DNA of 15,966 nucleotides from Anaerolineae bacterium (lineage in GTDB: Bacteria > Chloroflexota > Anaerolineae > 4572-78 > J111): positions 1 to 15,966 of the forward strand of contig JAGRCC010000208.1 of assembly GCA_020433785.1 (NCBI GenBank), read 5' to 3'. Both the position numbers and the translations under genes were made by a program. Below the pieces are notes generated by a model, which saw only the letters and a program-made list of their open reading frames with translations, did no database searches and was not told the origin of the DNA. This document shows positions 13,270-15,966 of the stretch, piece by piece (within the stretch, counting starts at the first letter, position 1; each line of letters starts with the position of its first letter).

Positions 13270-15108
13270 ATGCAATTTGCCACGATTACCCTTATTGTTG
13301 AAATATTATTTTACCTTGTGCTCTGTGCCGGCGTCGCTGCTCAGTTACGCAAAGCTTACCATTGGCACGATCGTCTCCAGGCGCCCATTGTCATTCTTAA
13401 TATTTTCTTTATCCTGTTTGTAATGTTACCGACCTTTAGAGCGGTGGTCTTTAACCCTAACTCCGGGGGATTAAGTGAAGTTCCCACTTTGGTTACAGCG
13501 ATCCATGGGGTCTTAGGGACCATCGCTCAGTTATTAGCCATCTACTGTTTATTAGCCGGATTTAAGATTTTGCCTCGCAAAATTGGTGTTTTGCGCTATT
13601 GGATGTGGGCCACATTCGTCGCCTGGACGGCCACGGTGATGTTCGGCGTCGGAGTTTATCTTGTGTATTATGTTAATGACTCGTCGGCGGGTGGCGCTGC
13701 TATAGTTGGCCCTGATGGCCAGGTTATCTCCGAGCACGCCGAGACCATTATTGAAGAAATACCCGCTACAGCAGAAACATCGGATTTGGTTGAGGAAGTC
13801 GTAGCTGAGCATGCCGAAGAGGCCGTTGCCGAAGAAGTAGTGGTCGTGCCTCCGGCTGAAGGTGATGACCCCGCAGAGGTGATCGTGCCGACCGAGGAAC
13901 TCGTTGCCGAGCATGCCGAAGAACCCATCATCATTGATTCGCCCGCCACAGAACCGGCTGCCGCGCCGACCGAAGAACTCATTGCGGAATCGGATAACGC
14001 GCTTGTCGATGAGCACGGCGAGGTGGTCGTTGAGGTTCCGGCTCCGGTTGACGTGGCCGGCCCGATGATTGATGAAGGCCGCACCGAAATGGATGACCTA
14101 ATCTCGGAGCACGCCGAGGTGGTTATCGAGGTTGAAGAGCCGGAATTTACCGGCCAGATGGGTTTTGTAGGCTGGCAGCAGTTGACCCCGGCCAATGCCG
14201 GTCCCGGCCCGCGCTACGAGCATGCCATGGAGTACAGCCCGGTGAACAACCAAATTTATCTCTTCGGTGGTCGAGACGGCAGCCAGATTTATAATGATAT
14301 TTGGGCGCTGGATATGAATAGCCTCACGTGGCGAAAGTTGGCTGTCAACTCGCCGACGGCCCCCCCGGCTCGTTTTAGCACGGTTATGATGGTCGATCAA
14401 AATGCGGAGAATCTCTACATTGCCACCGGGCATACCCAAGGCAACCAAAACCTGGGCGATATCTGGCGGCTCAATCTCAGCACCGAAACCTGGGAAGATT
14501 TAACCGGCGCGGCCGGCCCCGGTCCCCAGCCTCGCTACGGCGACCCCGGCGGCAATCTTGGCAACAATCTGGTCTTAACCCATGGTTTTGGGACCACCCG
14601 CTACAACGATACCTGGCGATTTAATACCGGTACGGACCAGTGGGAAAATATTACGCCTCCCGGCCAACTGCCACTCCAGCGCTGTCTGTTTGCCGCCACC
14701 ACCGCAGTCGGTACCTCGCTGATTATCCACGGCGGCTGCGCCACACCTTTTGGCGACTGCTACCTGGATGACACCTGGGTTTTGGATATGCCCAGCAACA
14801 CTTGGCGCGAGGTGACCAGTGGGGTTAAGCCGGTCGGTCGCCAGTATCATACGATTGTGCCGGCTGTCTCCTCGCAAGGGCTGGTTAAGGTGATTCTATT
14901 TGGCGGGCAGGATGCCAGCCAGAGTGCTCGTAACGACACCTGGATTCTGGATGTTGCCAGCGGCGCGTGGACACTGGTCGATCCGCAGGGTGCGCCCTCG
15001 CCGCGCTACAACCACGCCTCGGTCTGGATACCGGGCTATGGTATGGTCATTTACGGTGGTCGAAACAATAATGGCCCGTTGAGCGAACTGTGGCGCGGTG
15101 ATCTCTAG
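13270..15108 (+). CDS. Membrane-anchored Kelch-propeller protein with EHAE-repeat linker
   Basis: 612 residues in three parts. Residues 1-135 hold four membrane helices (about 4-25, 38-58, 73-97, 109-135); the last pair (AIHGVLGTIAQLLAIYCLL, then RYWMWATFVAWTATVMFGVGVYLVYY) is reminiscent of DUF420-type proteins, a weak resemblance. Residues about 136-297 are an acidic Glu/Val/Ala linker with five EHAE/EHGE tetrapeptides. Residues 302-612 are a six-bladed Kelch propeller: each blade has a GG or equivalent, then NDIW/NDTW/LDDTW, then a conserved W about ten residues later, then PR. The strand GWQQL at the start supplies the missing last strand of blade six, a typical velcro closure. AGGAGA five bases before ATG 13270 fixes the start. 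The propeller is probably extracytoplasmic and binds protein or glycan. No catalytic residues are recognised. It is divergent from recA. Confidence 0.85.
   Translation: MQFATITLIVEILFYLVLCAGVAAQLRKAYHWHDRLQAPIVILNIFFILFVMLPTFRAVVFNPNSGGLSEVPTLVTAIHGVLGTIAQLLAIYCLLAGFKILPRKIGVLRYWMWATFVAWTATVMFGVGVYLVYYVNDSSAGGAAIVGPDGQVISEHAETIIEEIPATAETSDLVEEVVAEHAEEAVAEEVVVVPPAEGDDPAEVIVPTEELVAEHAEEPIIIDSPATEPAAAPTEELIAESDNALVDEHGEVVVEVPAPVDVAGPMIDEGRTEMDDLISEHAEVVIEVEEPEFTGQMGFVGWQQLTPANAGPGPRYEHAMEYSPVNNQIYLFGGRDGSQIYNDIWALDMNSLTWRKLAVNSPTAPPARFSTVMMVDQNAENLYIATGHTQGNQNLGDIWRLNLSTETWEDLTGAAGPGPQPRYGDPGGNLGNNLVLTHGFGTTRYNDTWRFNTGTDQWENITPPGQLPLQRCLFAATTAVGTSLIIHGGCATPFGDCYLDDTWVLDMPSNTWREVTSGVKPVGRQYHTIVPAVSSQGLVKVILFGGQDASQSARNDTWILDVASGAWTLVDPQGAPSPRYNHASVWIPGYGMVIYGGRNNNGPLSELWRGDL
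13732..14118 (+). repeat. Five EHAE/EHGE coding repeats in the Kelch-protein linker
   Basis: The tetrapeptide EHAE begins at residues 155, 180, 214 and 280, with EHGE at 248, giving spacings of 25, 34, 34 and 32. Each is preceded by a hydrophobic-x pattern (ISEHAE, VAEHAE, VDEHGE) and most are followed by a Val/Ile-Glu run. The underlying DNA is GAGCAYGSCGAR. These five are the only His residues in an otherwise His-free acidic linker. Confidence 0.75.
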
Positions 15109-15137
15109 CCCTTAATCAAACTTAACGGCTGTAATGC

Positions 15138-15216
15138 GGGGGCACAGGTTAACGCGGATAACGTCAATGTCTAGTAGATATTTTATCAACGTTAAACTGC
15201 GAAAATCTGCGCCCCC
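15138..15216. repeat. Long imperfect inverted repeat after the Kelch gene
   Basis: The left arm starts GGGGGCACAGGTTAACGC and the right arm, read on the opposite strand, starts GGGGGCGCAGATTTTCGC. Both arms continue to AACGT (15160-15164 and, inverted, 15089+100 to 15193). The two arms look like diverged copies of one GC-box-rich unit facing each other. The wording (GCGGAT, TCTGCG, AACGCGG) resembles short dispersed intergenic repeats common in some environmental bacteria. There is no T-tract on the plus strand, so a classic terminator is unlikely, though the structure could still shape the 3' end of the Kelch mRNA. Confidence 0.5.
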
Positions 15217-15257
15217 TAATGTATATGGATATTTGAACATCCTTTAAACCAACAATC

Positions 15258-15966
15258 ATGATTTCGAACCTCACCCCATCTAAAACAGTTCAAGTTTACG
15301 GTACTTTGCTGTTTGTCTCTTTGCTGGTCTTGGTGGCGTTTATCTTACGGATTCATCAATTGGGGGCGCACAGCCTGTGGTACGATGAACTGCTAGAGTT
15401 GGATATCGCCCAAGGACCGTTTGCCGCCATCGGTCCGCAGTTGCCGCGCCACGCTGCCATGCCGTTAGACTATTACCTGATGTTTGGCTGGGTCAGGCTG
15501 GGCCGGCAGGATTTTTGGGTGCGCTGGCCGGCCTTCGTTTTCGGTGTACTGGCTATCCCCCTGACCTTTGCCCTGGCTCGACGTCTGTTCAACCGGCGAG
15601 TTGGTTACGTTGCCGCTTTGCTGATGACGGTCGCCCTTTTTGCGGTTCGTTACAGCCGAGAAACTCGCCCTTATGCCTTACTGCTCTGTTTTACCCTGAT
15701 CGCTTTTTTAGGGCTGTGGCAGGTTTATCGAACCCACAAAATGCGCTATTGGCTGGTGACGATAGTCGGCTTGAGCGGCGCTGCCCTGAGCCATTACTTC
15801 GCTCTATTTCTACTGGCACCGATGGGGCTGTTTGTCGTCGGCCACCAATTATTTCATTTAAGGCAACCCCGCTACTGGCGTCATACCGCTGGCTTTGCCG
15901 TGGCCGTGGTGGTGTTGGCTCTCCTTTTCGGTCTTAATGGGCGAATTTTGGTCCTCTACCGGCTCA
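15258..15966 (+). CDS. ArnT/PMT-like GT-C glycosyltransferase, 3' end outside window
   Basis: An open frame from ATG 15258 to the window end (236 full codons, no stop). After a first helix (YGTLLFVSLLVLVAFILRI) comes LGAHSLWYDELLELDIAQG: the WYDE in the first extracytoplasmic loop matches the catalytic-loop acidic motif of ArnT/PMT-family enzymes (PMT_2 type). The next landmark, PLDYYLMFGWVRLGRQDFWVRWPAF, then RYSRETRPYALLL with helices on either side, are also typical of this family. Such enzymes move a sugar from a polyprenyl-phosphate donor to lipid or protein on the outer side of the membrane; the substrate here is unknown. Family members run to about 500-600 residues, so over half is missing. 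No Shine-Dalgarno is visible before the ATG. It lies 149 bp after the Kelch gene, with an inverted repeat between them. Confidence 0.85.
   Translation, partial: MISNLTPSKTVQVYGTLLFVSLLVLVAFILRIHQLGAHSLWYDELLELDIAQGPFAAIGPQLPRHAAMPLDYYLMFGWVRLGRQDFWVRWPAFVFGVLAIPLTFALARRLFNRRVGYVAALLMTVALFAVRYSRETRPYALLLCFTLIAFLGLWQVYRTHKMRYWLVTIVGLSGAALSHYFALFLLAPMGLFVVGHQLFHLRQPRYWRHTAGFAVAVVVLALLFGLNGRILVLYRL

Noticed and set aside
13100..13423. A 107-residue plus-strand frame overlapping the Kelch gene start
   Set aside because: It is out of frame with the well-supported gene, its protein has no recognisable features, and it lacks a good ribosome binding site.
13668..14195. A 175-residue Ser-rich minus-strand frame
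   Set aside because: It is the antisense reading of the EHAE linker. Its repeats only mirror the repetitive Glu/Val/Ala codons of the real gene.
15138..15216. A CRISPR array or classic terminator
   Set aside because: There are only two diverged, inverted arms with no regular spacers, and no T-tract follows the stem.
15515..15937. A 140-residue plus-strand frame near the window end
   Set aside because: It is a shadow of the ArnT-like gene that starts at 15258, whose frame has the family motifs and runs off the window.

Overview
The window is about 16 kb of moderately GC-rich bacterial chromosome with ordinary housekeeping and cell-envelope content. It shows no phage, transposase, CRISPR array, rRNA or tRNA gene. 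The mix suggests a Chloroflexota (Anaerolineae-like) bacterium: a Bat-type operon, a bacterial-type AspRS with the residues of a non-discriminating enzyme, a recA controlled by Gram-positive-style SOS boxes, several large GT-C-like membrane proteins, and a Kelch protein anchored by four membrane helices. This taxonomic guess is inference from gene content, not from a marker search.

Layout. (1) 1-4151, plus strand: the 3' part of a Bat (Bacteroides aerotolerance-type) operon, in the order VWA protein (BatA/BatB-like, cut by the window edge), TPR lipoprotein (BatC-like), BatD, TPR/SH3 protein (BatE-like). A strong bidirectional hairpin terminator (4170-4212) separates it from convergent aspS. 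(2) 4220-5992, minus: aspS, with its own promoter and a terminator-like hairpin in the leader. (3) 6129-7212, plus: divergently transcribed DinB-like/SAM-methyltransferase fusion, with a perfect palindrome over its predicted -10 box. (4) 11545 down to 7157, minus: a three-gene membrane operon (532-aa polytopic protein, small EamA/SMR-type transporter, YfhO-like protein). Its end overlaps the methyltransferase gene tail-to-tail by 56 bp. (5) 11696-12856, minus: recA from a GTG start with a perfect Shine-Dalgarno, its own terminator, and a consensus promoter whose spacer carries a LexA-box-like element. Three copies of a 16-bp motif lie around this promoter. (6) 13270-15108, plus: a four-helix membrane anchor, an acidic linker with five EHAE/EHGE repeats, and a six-bladed Kelch propeller. 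(7) 15258-15966, plus: the 5' part of an ArnT/PMT-like GT-C glycosyltransferase, cut by the window edge.

How the genes work together. The Bat proteins probably form one envelope complex: a VWA module, two TPR partners and the large BatD ectodomain. The minus-strand membrane operon and the ArnT-like gene probably act in lipid-linked sugar transfer or other envelope glycan work. recA and its operators are a self-contained SOS unit. No whole new system is evident. The points most worth following are the recA operator array, the DinB-methyltransferase fusion with its operator, the EHAE-repeat Kelch protein with a structured leader, and the aspS leader hairpin.
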